A DNA stretch of 40,365 bases, taken from positions 1-40,365 of the forward strand of contig JAFJUR010000004.1 in NCBI GenBank assembly GCA_017859995.1, read 5' to 3'. The stretch is from Holophagaceae bacterium (GTDB taxonomy: Bacteria; Acidobacteriota; Holophagae; Holophagales; Holophagaceae). A program made the position numbers and the translations under genes. Position 1 is the stretch's first letter. Every line of letters begins with the position of its first letter. A model generated the notes under the pieces. The model was not told where the DNA came from, did not search any database, and was given only the letters and a program-made list of their open reading frames with translations. Shown here piece after piece: positions 22,955-33,783 of the stretch.

Positions 22955-24237
22955 GGCTGACCAGCACCCGCACCCCGGGCCTCGCCGCGACCTTCCTCGA
23001 GGCTGTGCAGGCGGGCCTCGCGCCCGACGGCGGCCTCTTCCTGCCGGTGGACCTCCCGCGCTTCGCCGATGGCCCCGAGCTGCTGGCGCTGGATTTCCAG
23101 ACGCGCTCGACGGAGATCCTCCACCGCCTCCTGGCGGGGGAATTCACCCGCCCGGACCTGGCGGCGCTGACCCGATCTGCCTTCACCTTCCCCGCGCCGC
23201 TGGTGCCAGTGCAGGTACCGGGGCAGGCGCTCGTCTCGGCGCTGGAGCTCTTCCACGGGCCCACCCTGGCCTTCAAGGATTTCGGAGCGCGGTTCCTGGC
23301 GCGCGTGCTGGCCCACGCCGCGGACGGCCGGCTCCGCACGGTGCTCACGGCGACCTCGGGCGACACCGGTGCCGCCGTGGCGAGCGCCTTCCACGGCCTG
23401 CCGGGGGTGCGCGTGGTGGTGCTGTACCCGGCCGGCCGGGTCTCGCCCCTGCAGGAGCGGCAGTTCGCCACCTGCGGCGGCAACGTGCTGGCGCTGGCCG
23501 TGGAGGGCGCCTTCGACGACTGCCAGCGGCTGGTGAAGGGAGCCTTCGAAGACCCCGACCTGACCGCGCGGCTGGACCTGACCTCGGCCAACAGCATCAA
23601 CATCGCGCGGCTGCTGGCCCAGACCCTCTACTACTTCGAGGCCGCGGCCCAGGCGGAGCGCGGCGCGCCGCTGGTGGTGTCCGTGCCCAGCGGCAACTTC
23701 GGCAACCTCTGCGCGGGCCTCATGGCGCAAGCCATGGGCGCGCCCATCCACGCCTTCGTGGCGGCGACCAACGCCAACCGCGTGGTGCCGGACTACCTCG
23801 ACACCGGCGAGTACCGGCCCAGGGCCTCCGTGGCCACGCTGTCGAATGCCATGGACGTGGGCGCGCCCAGCAACTGGGAGCGCATTTCCGCGCGGTTCCG
23901 GGGCGACCACGACGCCATGGCCGCCGCCCTCCGCTGGGGCAGCTGCACCGACGTCGAGACGGAACGCACCGTGATCGAGCTGGATCGCGCGGGCTACCTG
24001 GCGGATCCCCACGGTGCCGTGGCCTGCCACGTGCTTCGGGCCCAACTCCGCAAGGGCGAGCAGGGCGTTTTCCTCGCCACCGCCCACCCGGCGAAATTCC
24101 GCGAGGCCCTGGCCCCGGCGCTGGGCCGCGACATCCCGCTGCCCGCGGCGCTGAGCGCGCTGCTGCACCTGCCGCTGCTGAGCGAGCGCCTGGCCGCGGA
24201 GCCGTCGGCCCTGCGCCGACGGCTCCTGGCCGATTAG
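22951..24237 (+). CDS. thrC: Threonine synthase
   Basis: A 428 aa PLP enzyme that converts O-phosphohomoserine to threonine. The cofactor Lys is at about 109 in FHGPTLAFKDFGARF; TATSGDTGAAVASAF is the phosphate-binding block and VVSVPSGNFGNLCAGLMA a conserved glycine-rich loop. It is the long ThrC form (about 430 aa, with the N-terminal TRTPGLAATFLEAVQAGLAPDGGLF block) like the enterobacterial and yeast enzymes. Last gene of thrABC; its stop codon overlaps by two bases the stop of the convergent Ada-like gene, and no terminator is seen between them. Confidence 0.95.
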   Translation: MRLTSTRTPGLAATFLEAVQAGLAPDGGLFLPVDLPRFADGPELLALDFQTRSTEILHRLLAGEFTRPDLAALTRSAFTFPAPLVPVQVPGQALVSALELFHGPTLAFKDFGARFLARVLAHAADGRLRTVLTATSGDTGAAVASAFHGLPGVRVVVLYPAGRVSPLQERQFATCGGNVLALAVEGAFDDCQRLVKGAFEDPDLTARLDLTSANSINIARLLAQTLYYFEAAAQAERGAPLVVSVPSGNFGNLCAGLMAQAMGAPIHAFVAATNANRVVPDYLDTGEYRPRASVATLSNAMDVGAPSNWERISARFRGDHDAMAAALRWGSCTDVETERTVIELDRAGYLADPHGAVACHVLRAQLRKGEQGVFLATAHPAKFREALAPALGRDIPLPAALSALLHLPLLSERLAAEPSALRRRLLAD

Positions 24238-25079
24238 GCCGAGCGGGCCTCCAGCCGCGCCCGCTCGAAGGCCAGCAGGGCCTGCTTGCGGGCCCCGCCC
24301 CAGCGGTAGTCGCCGCAGGCGCCGGTGGCCTGGATGACCCGGTGGCAGGGGATTAGCACGGCGATGGGGTTCTGGCCCAGGGCCGTGCCCACGGCGCGGC
24401 TGGCGCCGGGCGTGCCGCCCAGGGTCGCCAGGTCGCCGTACGACAGGGCGTGGCCCTCGGGGATGCGCAACAGGGCCTCCCAGGTCTGCAGTTGGAAGGG
24501 CGTGCCCTTGAGCACCAGGCCGAGGGGGGCGGGATGACCTTCCAGGCGGGCCGCGAGGGCCTCCGCGTGGTGGCGGGCCAGGGCGGGGATGGCCTCGAGC
24601 CGGGCGCCGGGCCAGCGGTCGCGCAGCCGGGCGAGGGCCCCATCCGCGCCGTCGCCCAGCAGGAAATCCACCCCGCAGAGTCCCCGCTCCAGGCCCGCGA
24701 AGAGGGCCGGGCCGAAGGGGGTGTCGGCCACGCCCCAGCCGAGCCGCAGGCCCGCGGCCTTGGTCTTGTACTCGCCCGGCGTCATGCGTTCGAGGCTGAG
24801 GAAGAGGTCGTGCAGGCGGCCGGTGCCCGATAGGCCCACCTCGAGGCTGGCCTCCAGCACGCTGCGGGACTCCCGCAGCAGCCGCTTCGCCTCCTGCAGG
24901 GTCAGGTACTGCAGGAAGCGCTTGGGGCTCACCCCCGCCCAGCGCTGGAAGAGCCGCTGGAAGTGGAACTCGCTGAGGCCCACCTCCGCCGCCACCTCCG
25001 CGAGCGAAGGCTGCTGGGCCGCATGCTGCTGCAGGAAGCGCAGGGCCTTTTCCACCTTGGCATAGTCGCTGAGGGCCAT
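24234..25079 (-). CDS. Ada-like AraC regulator / O6-alkylguanine-DNA alkyltransferase
   Basis: A 281 aa protein with an AraC-type double helix-turn-helix at about 1-105 (LAEVAAEVGLSEFHFQRLFQRWAGVSP) followed by an alkyltransferase domain at about 120-275 with the acceptor Cys about 245 in IPCHRVI and the Arg-finger region GASRAVGTALGQNP. It repairs alkylated guanine by irreversible methyl transfer. The N-terminal zinc/phosphotriester domain of E. coli Ada, which switches it into an activator, is missing, so how it is triggered is unclear. The ATG shares a base with the stop of the VOC gene. Confidence 0.9.
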   Translation of the reverse strand: MALSDYAKVEKALRFLQQHAAQQPSLAEVAAEVGLSEFHFQRLFQRWAGVSPKRFLQYLTLQEAKRLLRESRSVLEASLEVGLSGTGRLHDLFLSLERMTPGEYKTKAAGLRLGWGVADTPFGPALFAGLERGLCGVDFLLGDGADGALARLRDRWPGARLEAIPALARHHAEALAARLEGHPAPLGLVLKGTPFQLQTWEALLRIPEGHALSYGDLATLGGTPGASRAVGTALGQNPIAVLIPCHRVIQATGACGDYRWGGARKQALLAFERARLEARSA

Positions 25080-25447
25080 CACTCGGTTCCTGTCAGGGGG
25101 GCGGCGGTTGCGGGCGCGGGGCGCCAGACCCATTCCAGCGCCAGGCCGGTGCCGCCGCGGGTGTAGAAGCTGCGGGAGCCGTCATCATGATCCACGGGAA
25201 CGCCGCCTTCCAGTCGGGCGATCTCATCGAAGGCCTCGCGCTCGGCCACGCGCAGCGCCAGATGGCTCGGGTGCCTCGCCCCGTCGCCCAGCAGGGCCAG
25301 TCGGGCGCCGCCCGCGAGGGTCAGGATGGCCAGGCCGGGTTCCGGGAAGGTGGCGGCGTGCCCCAGGCGGCGCCACCGCGCGACCTCGGCGTCCAGGTCG
25401 GCCACCTTCATGGCCGCGTGGTCCAGCATCGGGTGGAACTGGGGCAT
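25079..25447 (-). CDS. VOC (glyoxalase/dioxygenase-fold) family protein
   Basis: A 122 aa small protein with the vicinal-oxygen-chelate beta-alpha-beta-beta-beta pattern: LDHAAMKVADLDAEVARWRRLG, then ILTLAGGARLALLG, PSHLALRVAEREAFDEIARLEGG and RSFYTRGGTGLALEWVW. It could bind a metal through the His after LD, the His in PSHLAL and the Glu in ALEWVW. Substrate unknown. ATG 25447 has GGAGG 5 nt upstream and is preferred over the GTG at 25453. It is coupled to the downstream alkyltransferase gene. Confidence 0.8.
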   Translation of the reverse strand: MPQFHPMLDHAAMKVADLDAEVARWRRLGHAATFPEPGLAILTLAGGARLALLGDGARHPSHLALRVAEREAFDEIARLEGGVPVDHDDGSRSFYTRGGTGLALEWVWRPAPATAAPLTGTE

Positions 25448-25461
25448 GGGCACCTCCCCGG

Positions 25462-25932
25462 CTAGGCGCGCTCGACGCGGGCGATGAAGCAGGCCGCGTC
25501 CGGATTCTGGATGGCGATGAACCCGATGCGCGGATCGGCGAACAGGGCCTCGATGGCCGGCTCGGGGGCCTCGCCCGCCAGGACCCGGTTCACGAGGCCG
25601 GAGCCGTCCCGGAAATGGCCCCGCAGGACCATGGGCAGGCCCCGCAGCTCCTCGGGGAAGCCCGCGCCCTCGAACGGGGCGCAGGCCTCCTCGTGGATGT
25701 AGATGGGGCCCACCACGGAGACCTGATCCGGCTCGGGGTAGGGATCGTAGCTGAGCAGCAGCCGGCGCTCGCCCTCGCGGGTGCGGCGCAGGCAGGCGCG
25801 GCAGGGGCCGTAGCCCGTCGCGCCGGCCACGTGGACCTGCACGGGGTGGCCAAAGCCCGGGGACAGCCGCGTGTCGCGGGTTTCGTCAGCCAGGTGGCGG
25901 GGGATGGGGATCACTCGGAAGCTCAAGGTCAC
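25462..25932 (-). CDS. DUF1203-family protein
   Basis: A 156 aa protein resembling DUF1203. GATGYGPCRACLRRTREGERRLLLSY and VVGPIYIHEEACAPF are the blocks that led to this call; the CxxC pair suggests metal binding or a structural zinc. No known function. The track start is a GTG at 25932, but a TTG at 25926 sits better behind GAGG, so the exact start is uncertain. It is 14 bp upstream of the VOC gene in the same orientation. Confidence 0.7.
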   Translation of the reverse strand: MTLSFRVIPIPRHLADETRDTRLSPGFGHPVQVHVAGATGYGPCRACLRRTREGERRLLLSYDPYPEPDQVSVVGPIYIHEEACAPFEGAGFPEELRGLPMVLRGHFRDGSGLVNRVLAGEAPEPAIEALFADPRIGFIAIQNPDAACFIARVERA

Positions 25933-26016
25933 CTCGGAAAGGTCACGTCCGTGACGTCTCCCAACCTGCGCCTCCGGCCCTTCCCGGGCGACCCGGTTCT
26001 TGCGGCGATCGGTCCC

Positions 26017-26676
26017 CTAGCGTCCGTCGGCGATCAGCACCGCCGGGGCGAAGGGCAGCCCCTTGGCTTCCGCGGGGGACTTCATGCCCCAGATGGCCAG
26101 GCGTCCGGCGTGGGGGGCCCAGAGCTCCGGCCGGGCGGCCACCGCCTTGAGGGGCGGGTGGAACCAGAGGGCATCGGGCAGGTCCGCCAGTTCCTCAGCA
26201 CTGAGGTCCAGGGCCTCGTCGGTCTCCCACAGGAACCCGCAGCGGGCGCCTTCGCAGGCGGCCCAGAGCTGAAGGATCTCGCTGTGCTCGAAGCTGCTGA
26301 AGAGCACCCGGTCCAGGGCCTCGGCGGCTTCCACGGCGGCCAGGGCCTGCTGCCAGCCCGGCTCGCCCTTCAGCTCCACGTTGATGAGCTTCGCGGGCAG
26401 CTCCAGCACGTCGGCCAGGCGGGGCAGGGGCTCGCCGTTCTTCAGGGGCGGCAGCTCGGTGGCCTTCATCTGCCGCAACAGGCCCGCGCCGTTCGCCGTG
26501 CGGGCCAGATCCTCGTCGTGCAGCACCAGGCAGACGCCGTCGCGGGTGGGCTGCACGTCCAGCTCGAAGCCGTCCATGCCCGCGGCCAGGGCAGCCCGGA
26601 AGGCCTCCATGGAGTTTTCCAGGTGCGAGGCGGACAGGCCGCGATGGCCGAGGATGAGGGGGGCATGGGGGGACAT
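26017..26676 (-). CDS. Glycerophosphodiester phosphodiesterase
   Basis: A 219 aa TIM-barrel hydrolase of the GDPD family, which splits glycerophosphodiesters into glycerol-3-phosphate and an alcohol. ILGHRGLSASHLENSMEAF holds the catalytic His and the metal-binding Glu, FELDVQPTRDGVCLVLHDEDL the second metal acid pair and the second His, and NVELKGEPGW the third block. No signal peptide, so cytoplasmic (UgpQ-like). Start ATG 26676 has GGAG 5 nt upstream; the ORF from 27168 is open antisense frame. Slightly shorter than typical (about 240 aa). Confidence 0.9.
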   Translation of the reverse strand: MSPHAPLILGHRGLSASHLENSMEAFRAALAAGMDGFELDVQPTRDGVCLVLHDEDLARTANGAGLLRQMKATELPPLKNGEPLPRLADVLELPAKLINVELKGEPGWQQALAAVEAAEALDRVLFSSFEHSEILQLWAACEGARCGFLWETDEALDLSAEELADLPDALWFHPPLKAVAARPELWAPHAGRLAIWGMKSPAEAKGLPFAPAVLIADGR

Positions 26677-26815
26677 GGCGGCTCCGGAGGGCGGAGGCTT
26701 GATTCTGCCTGGAATCGGCTGGATCGAGGAATCTTCTGGACGGCCCTCGCCCAGCCGACCCAGTGGACCGATGATGGGGAACCGCCCCGGGGGCGATCGA
26801 GTGGGGAATGGAACC

Positions 26816-28018
26816 ATGCGGATTCTCCTGGCGGATGGTGACGGCGACCTGCTCCAGCAGGTCCGGCGGGCCTTCTGGCAGGCCCACCGGACCTGGGAAG
26901 TCCTCGTGGCCGCCACCGGCGCCGATGCGCTGACGCTGCTGGGCCGGGACGCGGTGGACGTCGTCATCGCCGACCGGGCGTTGCCCGACATGGATGGGAT
27001 CGCTCTGTTGCACCAGGTCCGCGAGCTGCAGCCCGGGACGGTGCGGATCGCCCTCGCCGACCACGCCATGGCCGAGCTGGAGGAGCAGGCCGACGGGGAC
27101 CTGCACCGTCTCTTTCTCAAGCCTGTGACCCCGGCCTTTCTCCTCGACGCGATGGAGAGCCTGGACATCGAAGACGACGAGACGAACGTGCGTGCCGTGC
27201 GTGCCTTCGTGGGCGGCCTGAACCGGATTCCGAGCCTGCCGAGCCTCTACACGGACCTGGTGGCCCTGCTGCAGCGCGAGGACGCGGGCATGGGCGAGGT
27301 GGCCAGGCTGGTCCGCAAGGATCTGGGCATCGCCAGCCAGGTGCTCAAGCTGGCCAATTCGGTGCACTCCGCCTCGGATCGTCCGGTTTCCGAGCTGGGC
27401 CGGGCCGTGGCCATGCTGGGCGTGGATTCGCTCCGGGCCCTGGTGATGTTCCGGGGCCTCATCTCGGGCTTCGACTCCCCGCGTCCGCAGGGCCTCGACC
27501 TGGAGAAGCTGTGGTTCCACTCCTCCCAGGTGGCGGCGGGGGTCCGCAAGCTGGCGCTGCTGGAGGGCGAGTCGGGCCTGGCCGATCTGGCCTTCTCGGT
27601 GGGGCTGCTCCACGATGTGGGCCTGGTGGTGCTCGCCACCGATCCCTCCGGCCGGTACAAGGCCATCCTCGAACAGGCCCAGACCAGCCGCGTGCCCCTG
27701 GCGGTGCTCGAGCACCAGACTTACGGCGTGGATCACACCCAGGTGGGCGCCCACCTCCTGAACCTCTGGGGCCTGCCCCCCGCCTTCTGCCGGCCGGTGC
27801 GGGAGCACCACGCGCCGCCGGCCACGGCGCCCGGCGTGGGCTTCCCCCTCTCGATGGCCCTGCACCTGGCGGATGCGCGGCACGGCGGCGGCGGCATGGC
27901 GGGCATCTTCGCGGATGGCCGCTGGGGCCTGCATCCGCGCGTGATGATCGATGCCGAGCGTTTCGCGCGCTGGAAGGCCTGCCTGGCCACGGACGGGGGC
28001 CAAGGCGGCGAGGCCTGA
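26816..28018 (+). CDS. Response regulator with HDOD output domain
   Basis: A 400 aa protein: receiver domain about 1-120 with acidic pocket (LADGDGD), phospho-acceptor Asp 53 in IADRALPDMDG and Lys 102 in FLKP; then an HDOD domain about 130-330 opening with IPSLPSLYTDLVALLQRED and containing SQVLKLANS and AVAMLGVDSLRALVM. HDOD domains relate to HD hydrolases but usually lack catalysis and act in signalling, often with c-di-GMP or motility control. ATG 26816 follows GGGGAATGG; the ORF from 26381 overlaps the convergent GDPD. It opens the plus-strand signalling cluster. Confidence 0.88.
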   Translation: MRILLADGDGDLLQQVRRAFWQAHRTWEVLVAATGADALTLLGRDAVDVVIADRALPDMDGIALLHQVRELQPGTVRIALADHAMAELEEQADGDLHRLFLKPVTPAFLLDAMESLDIEDDETNVRAVRAFVGGLNRIPSLPSLYTDLVALLQREDAGMGEVARLVRKDLGIASQVLKLANSVHSASDRPVSELGRAVAMLGVDSLRALVMFRGLISGFDSPRPQGLDLEKLWFHSSQVAAGVRKLALLEGESGLADLAFSVGLLHDVGLVVLATDPSGRYKAILEQAQTSRVPLAVLEHQTYGVDHTQVGAHLLNLWGLPPAFCRPVREHHAPPATAPGVGFPLSMALHLADARHGGGGMAGIFADGRWGLHPRVMIDAERFARWKACLATDGGQGGEA

Positions 28019-28140
28019 CGGTCCTGCGGACCGGTAGACCCTTCGGCCTAGCCGGGCGGCCGCCGAGAAGGAATCTTGCAAATATTAGAAATTGAGACAC
28101 AGTATTGTGCGATTGTGTGACCGCAAGCGAAGGCGGAACC
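28019..28140 (+). promoter_or_regulatory. AT-rich upstream region of the hybrid kinase
   Basis: The last 60 bp are AT-rich against the background (AAATATTAGAAATTGAGACA) and contain the inverted repeat CACAGTATTGTG (28099-28110) and a -35-like TTGCAA (28076-28081). A correctly spaced -10 is not found: TATTGT at 28103 is 21 bp away. A promoter or operator here is likely, but I cannot place it. Confidence 0.3.
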
Positions 28141-29920
<1,780 letters not shown>

Positions 29921-29928
<8 letters not shown>

Positions 29929-32530
29929 TTCGCCCCTGGCTGACGTCCACCTCAAGGGAGAACCGTCCATCGTGGAATTGCTGGACCTCTTTCCGCATCC
30001 CATCTGGCGGGCGGACCGGGGAGGGCATTGGGACCGCTTCAACCAGGGATGGGTGGCTTTCACGGGGAGATCGGCCGACCAGGAACTGAGGGATGGCTGG
30101 ATTCAGGGGATTCATCCCGAGGACCGGGACCGGGTCCTCCAGGGTTTCCGGAACGGGTTCCTGGGCGCGGAGGCCTTCCAGCAGGAGTTCCGCCTCCGCC
30201 ACCTGGATGGCAGCTACCACTGGGTCCAGAACCAGGTGAGCCCGATCCGCAACGCGGAAGGCGGGTGCGTGGGTTTCCTGGGCTCCTGCTACGACCTGTC
30301 GGTGGCCCGGATGGTCGAGGCGAGGGCCCTGCGGCTGGGCCAGCTGTACGAGGCCCTCTGCCGGATCAACCGGATCGCGAAATTCAGTCCCGCCACCGAC
30401 CTGCTCTTCGAGGCGAGCAGCCGGGTGGTGGTGGAGGTCGGGCGGTTCTGCCTGGCCTGGATCGGCATCTTGGATCCCGTCACGCGCCTCGTCATTCCGG
30501 TGGCCCTGCACGGCAGCCTGCAGGGCGTGGGCACGGAGGAGGCACTGAGGCTTGTGACGGAGGCTCGTCCCTCCGCGGATCCGGATGTTCCCGGGGGGCG
30601 GGGCCTGGTGGGGCAGGCCTGCCGGGAGGCCCACTTCGCGCTCAGCAATGACCTCCAGTCGGATGAACGGACGAGCTCCCTGCTGGCCCTGGCGGTGGCG
30701 CGGGGTGTCCGCGCCTCCGCGACCTTCCCCCTGATCGTGCGGGGTCAGGTCCGCGGCGCGCTGGCCATCTACGCGGTGGAGGTGGGAGCCTTCGATTCCG
30801 AGGTGGTGGACCTGCTCGAGCGGGTGGCGGAAGACATCTCCCTGGCCATCGAACGCCTGGAGCAGAGCCGGCGATGGTCGGAGGTGGAGGGCCGCCTTCG
30901 GGCCTCGGAGCGCTTGTTCTCCGCGACCCTGGATACCCTGTCGGCCGCCATCGCGATCCTGGACGAATCAGGCCGCATCCTGGCCGTCAATGCCGCTTGG
31001 ATGGATTTCCGCAACGGCCTGAATCCCCTCGTGCATGACCTCAGGCCGGGCGAGGACTACGGTGCGGTGTGCTCGGGGGTCGTGGCGGAGGGGGGCATTC
31101 ACGCGGAAGTCTCCATGGGCACCCTCGAGGTCATGGAGGGCGGCCGAGAGACGTTCGTTTTCGAATATCCCGAGGGGGGGCCGGATCCCACGCACTGGTA
31201 CGCGGTCACGGTGAACCGCTTTGAGGATGAAGGGCTGAAGCGCATCGTCCTCGCCCATCGGGAAATCACGGACCGCCGGCTGTTCGAGAAGCGGCTGCGC
31301 GAGAGCGAAAACCTCTTCCGGCTGATCACGGAGCACGCGGCGGACCTCATCGGTTTGGCAGACAAGGCCGGCCGGCGCGCGTACTGCAGCCCTTCCTATA
31401 CGTCGCTCCTGGGCTATTCCTCCGAGGAGCTGATCCATCACAGCCCTCTTGAGATCATTCACGAAGAGGATCGGGATCGGGTCCGCCGGACCATCCAGGC
31501 GATCATGGATGGACACTGCGATTCCATCACGATGGAAGTTCGGCTGATCCGCAAGGATGGAAGCTCGGGCCGGTTCGAATCGCACATGGTGGCGATCCGC
31601 GATGGCGAGAAGAAGGGCTCCTCCGCAGGGCTGCTCGTGATCTCCCGGGACATCAGTGAACGGGAGGCCGCCGAGCAGGCCCGGCAGCGGATGGAGGTGG
31701 AACTTCGCCATGCCCAGAAGCTCGAGTCCATCGGCCAGCTCGCGGCGGGCATCGCGCACGAGATCAATACGCCCATCCAGTACATCGGGGACAACCTGCG
31801 CTTCATCCAGGAGGCGGCCGGGGAGCTTCTGGGCGCGCTCGAGGCGGTTCCTCCTCTGGGGTCGGGTCGGGCGGACCTGGAGGCGGAGTTCGAGGCCTTC
31901 CACCATCGCCTGGCCGCGGCGGACCTGGACTACCTGCGGAAGGAACTGCCCAAGGCCGCCCGGCAATCGCTGGAGGGCGTGGCCAGGGTCGGCAAGATCG
32001 TGGGGGCCATGAAAGAGTTCTCCCACCCAGGGAGCGAGAGCAAGACCCTGGCCGACCTGAACCGGGCCATCGAGAGCACGGTCACCGTCTCGCGGAACGA
32101 ATGGAAGTACATCGCGGACCTGGTGCTGGAGCTCGACCCGACCCTCCCCGCCGTGCCCTGCCACTCGGGAGAGATCAACCAGGTGGTCCTGAACCTCATC
32201 GTCAACGCGGCCCATGCCATCGGCGACCGGGTCGGGAGTTCGGGGCAGAAGGGCCGCATCACGGTCCGCACCCGGGCCGAGACAGACCGGGTCGCCATCC
32301 AGGTGGAGGACACCGGCGGCGGCATCCCGGAAGCCATTCGTGGCCGCGTCTTCGATCCCTTCTTCACGACCAAGGGCGTGGGCCGGGGGTCGGGTCAGGG
32401 CCTGGCGATCGCCCATTCCGTGGTGGTGGACAAGCACGGCGGCACCATCGGATTCGAAACGGAACCGGGGCAGGGGACCCTCTTCACCATCCACCTGCCC
32501 TTGACGACGGACACAGCGGGGACCCCGTGA
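29921..32530 (+). CDS. Multi-sensor histidine kinase (PAS-GAF-PAS-PAS)
   Basis: An 869 aa soluble kinase. PAS about 15-130 (WVAFTGRSADQELRDGWIQ and the PAC-like FRLRHLDGSYHWVQNQVSPI), GAF about 140-312 (GRGLVGQACREAHFALSNDL), PAS about 322-450, a canonical PAS about 460-585 (YCSPSYTSLLGYSSEELIH), DHp with phospho-His 613 in AAGIAHEINTPIQYIGDNL, and an ATPase with NLIVNAAHAI, VEDTGGGIPE and GSGQGLAIAHSVV. The HEINTPIQYI form marks a different kinase subtype from its neighbour. There is no receiver, so it presumably phosphorylates a separate regulator such as the REC protein 73 bp downstream. Signals unknown. Confidence 0.93.
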
Positions 32531-32603
32531 ACGCGCGGACCTGGACCATCGCTGCCTGGAACCCATGCCTGGTCCGCCCGGACCGGATCGAGGAGGCACT
32601 CCC

Positions 32604-33779
32604 GTGGACTTGAAGATCCTGCTCGTGGACGATGACGAGAACGTGCTGGCCGGCTTGCATCGGACCCTGCGGCGCCGCTTCGATCTAGACATCGCGCTCG
32701 GCGGTGCCCAGGCCCTCCAGGCCATGGAACAGCACGGTCCCTACGCTGTGCTGGTGGCCGACATGCAGATGCCTGGCATGAACGGGGTGGAGCTGCTGAA
32801 GAAGGCCCGCGAAGCCTGGCCGCAGACGATCCGCCTGATGCTCACGGGCAACCTCGACCAGCACACGGCCATGGAAGCCATCAACCAGGGGCGGGTTTTC
32901 CGCTTCCTCACCAAACCCTGTTCGCCCGAGGACCTGGGCGGCATGCTCGACGCGGCGCTCCGGCAGCACCAGCTCGAGTCCGCCGAGCGGGAACTCCTGG
33001 ACCAGACGCTCACCGGAAGCCTGAAGGTCCTGACGGAGATCCTGGCCGTGGCGGACCCCTACGCGTTCGGACGGGCCGAGCTGATCCGCGAGCGGGCCAC
33101 GGAGATCGCCCGGCGGCTCCACGTGGACCAGGCCTGGGAGATCGGCGTGGCCACGATGATGGCCCCCCTGGGTCTGGTCACCCTTCCCGCGGACCTGGTG
33201 GCCAAGGAACGCCGGGGGGATCCCCTCACTCCCAAGGAGGAGGCGGCTTTCCACCGGATGCCCGGGTTCGTGGCGGGCCTGCTGGAGGGCATCCCCAGGC
33301 TGGAGACGGTGGCGCGGATCGTGCGGTACCAGAACAAGGGCTACGGCGGCGGCGGGCACCCGCCGGATGACGTGAAGGGCGAGGACATCCCCCTTGGCGC
33401 CCGCATCCTCCGGGTGCTGTCGGATTTCCAGGACATCGAGGACCGGCGGGGATCTCGCCTGGTGGCCCTGGAACAGCTCAAGCTCAAGCGGGGCGTCTAT
33501 GACCCGCAGGTCGTACAGGAGCTGGAGGCCATCCTCCAGCAGCCGCGGCCCGCCGTGGCGTCGGAGCCGCCCCTCGCGGTGCCGCAGGATGCCCCGCGGG
33601 TGGTGGCCCTCAAGGACCTCCAGTCCGGGATGGTCCTGACCGCCGACGTGACCACCCGGATGGGCATGCTGGTGGCCTCGTCGGGCACCCGGCTGCTGGA
33701 TTCCCACATCGAGAAGCTCCAGAACTTCGAACGGCTGATCGGGCTGTCCGGGCCCGTTCACGTGAAGGGAGGTTCCTGA
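32604..33779 (+). CDS. Response regulator with degenerate HD-GYP-like domain
   Basis: A 391 aa protein. Receiver about 1-120 with ILLVDDDENV, Asp 53 in VLVADMQMPGMNG and Lys 104 in FLTKPC. The central part (about 140-275) follows the HD-GYP layout, including LPADLVAKERRGDPLTPKEEAAF and the tail DDVKGEDIPLGARILRVLSDF. The catalytic residues are replaced: the HD pair reads AP (MAPLGL, about 187-188) and the HHE before the GYP-like loop reads RYQ (about 241-243). It probably cannot hydrolyse c-di-GMP and may be a binding or scaffold protein. The GTG start at 32604 is chosen for AGGAGG 8 nt upstream. Confidence 0.82.
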   Translation: MDLKILLVDDDENVLAGLHRTLRRRFDLDIALGGAQALQAMEQHGPYAVLVADMQMPGMNGVELLKKAREAWPQTIRLMLTGNLDQHTAMEAINQGRVFRFLTKPCSPEDLGGMLDAALRQHQLESAERELLDQTLTGSLKVLTEILAVADPYAFGRAELIRERATEIARRLHVDQAWEIGVATMMAPLGLVTLPADLVAKERRGDPLTPKEEAAFHRMPGFVAGLLEGIPRLETVARIVRYQNKGYGGGGHPPDDVKGEDIPLGARILRVLSDFQDIEDRRGSRLVALEQLKLKRGVYDPQVVQELEAILQQPRPAVASEPPLAVPQDAPRVVALKDLQSGMVLTADVTTRMGMLVASSGTRLLDSHIEKLQNFERLIGLSGPVHVKGGS

Positions 33780-33783
33780 AGCC

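Noticed and set aside
22173-24356. 727-aa plus-strand ORF overlapping thrB and thrC
   Set aside because: Different frame from both genes; Pro/Arg/Gly-rich without motifs, while thrB and thrC are fully supported.
26677-26815. Possible small gene between the GDPD gene and the HDOD regulator
   Set aside because: Only shadow frames of the flanking genes cross this 139-bp spacer; no start with a ribosome site and no clear promoter seen.
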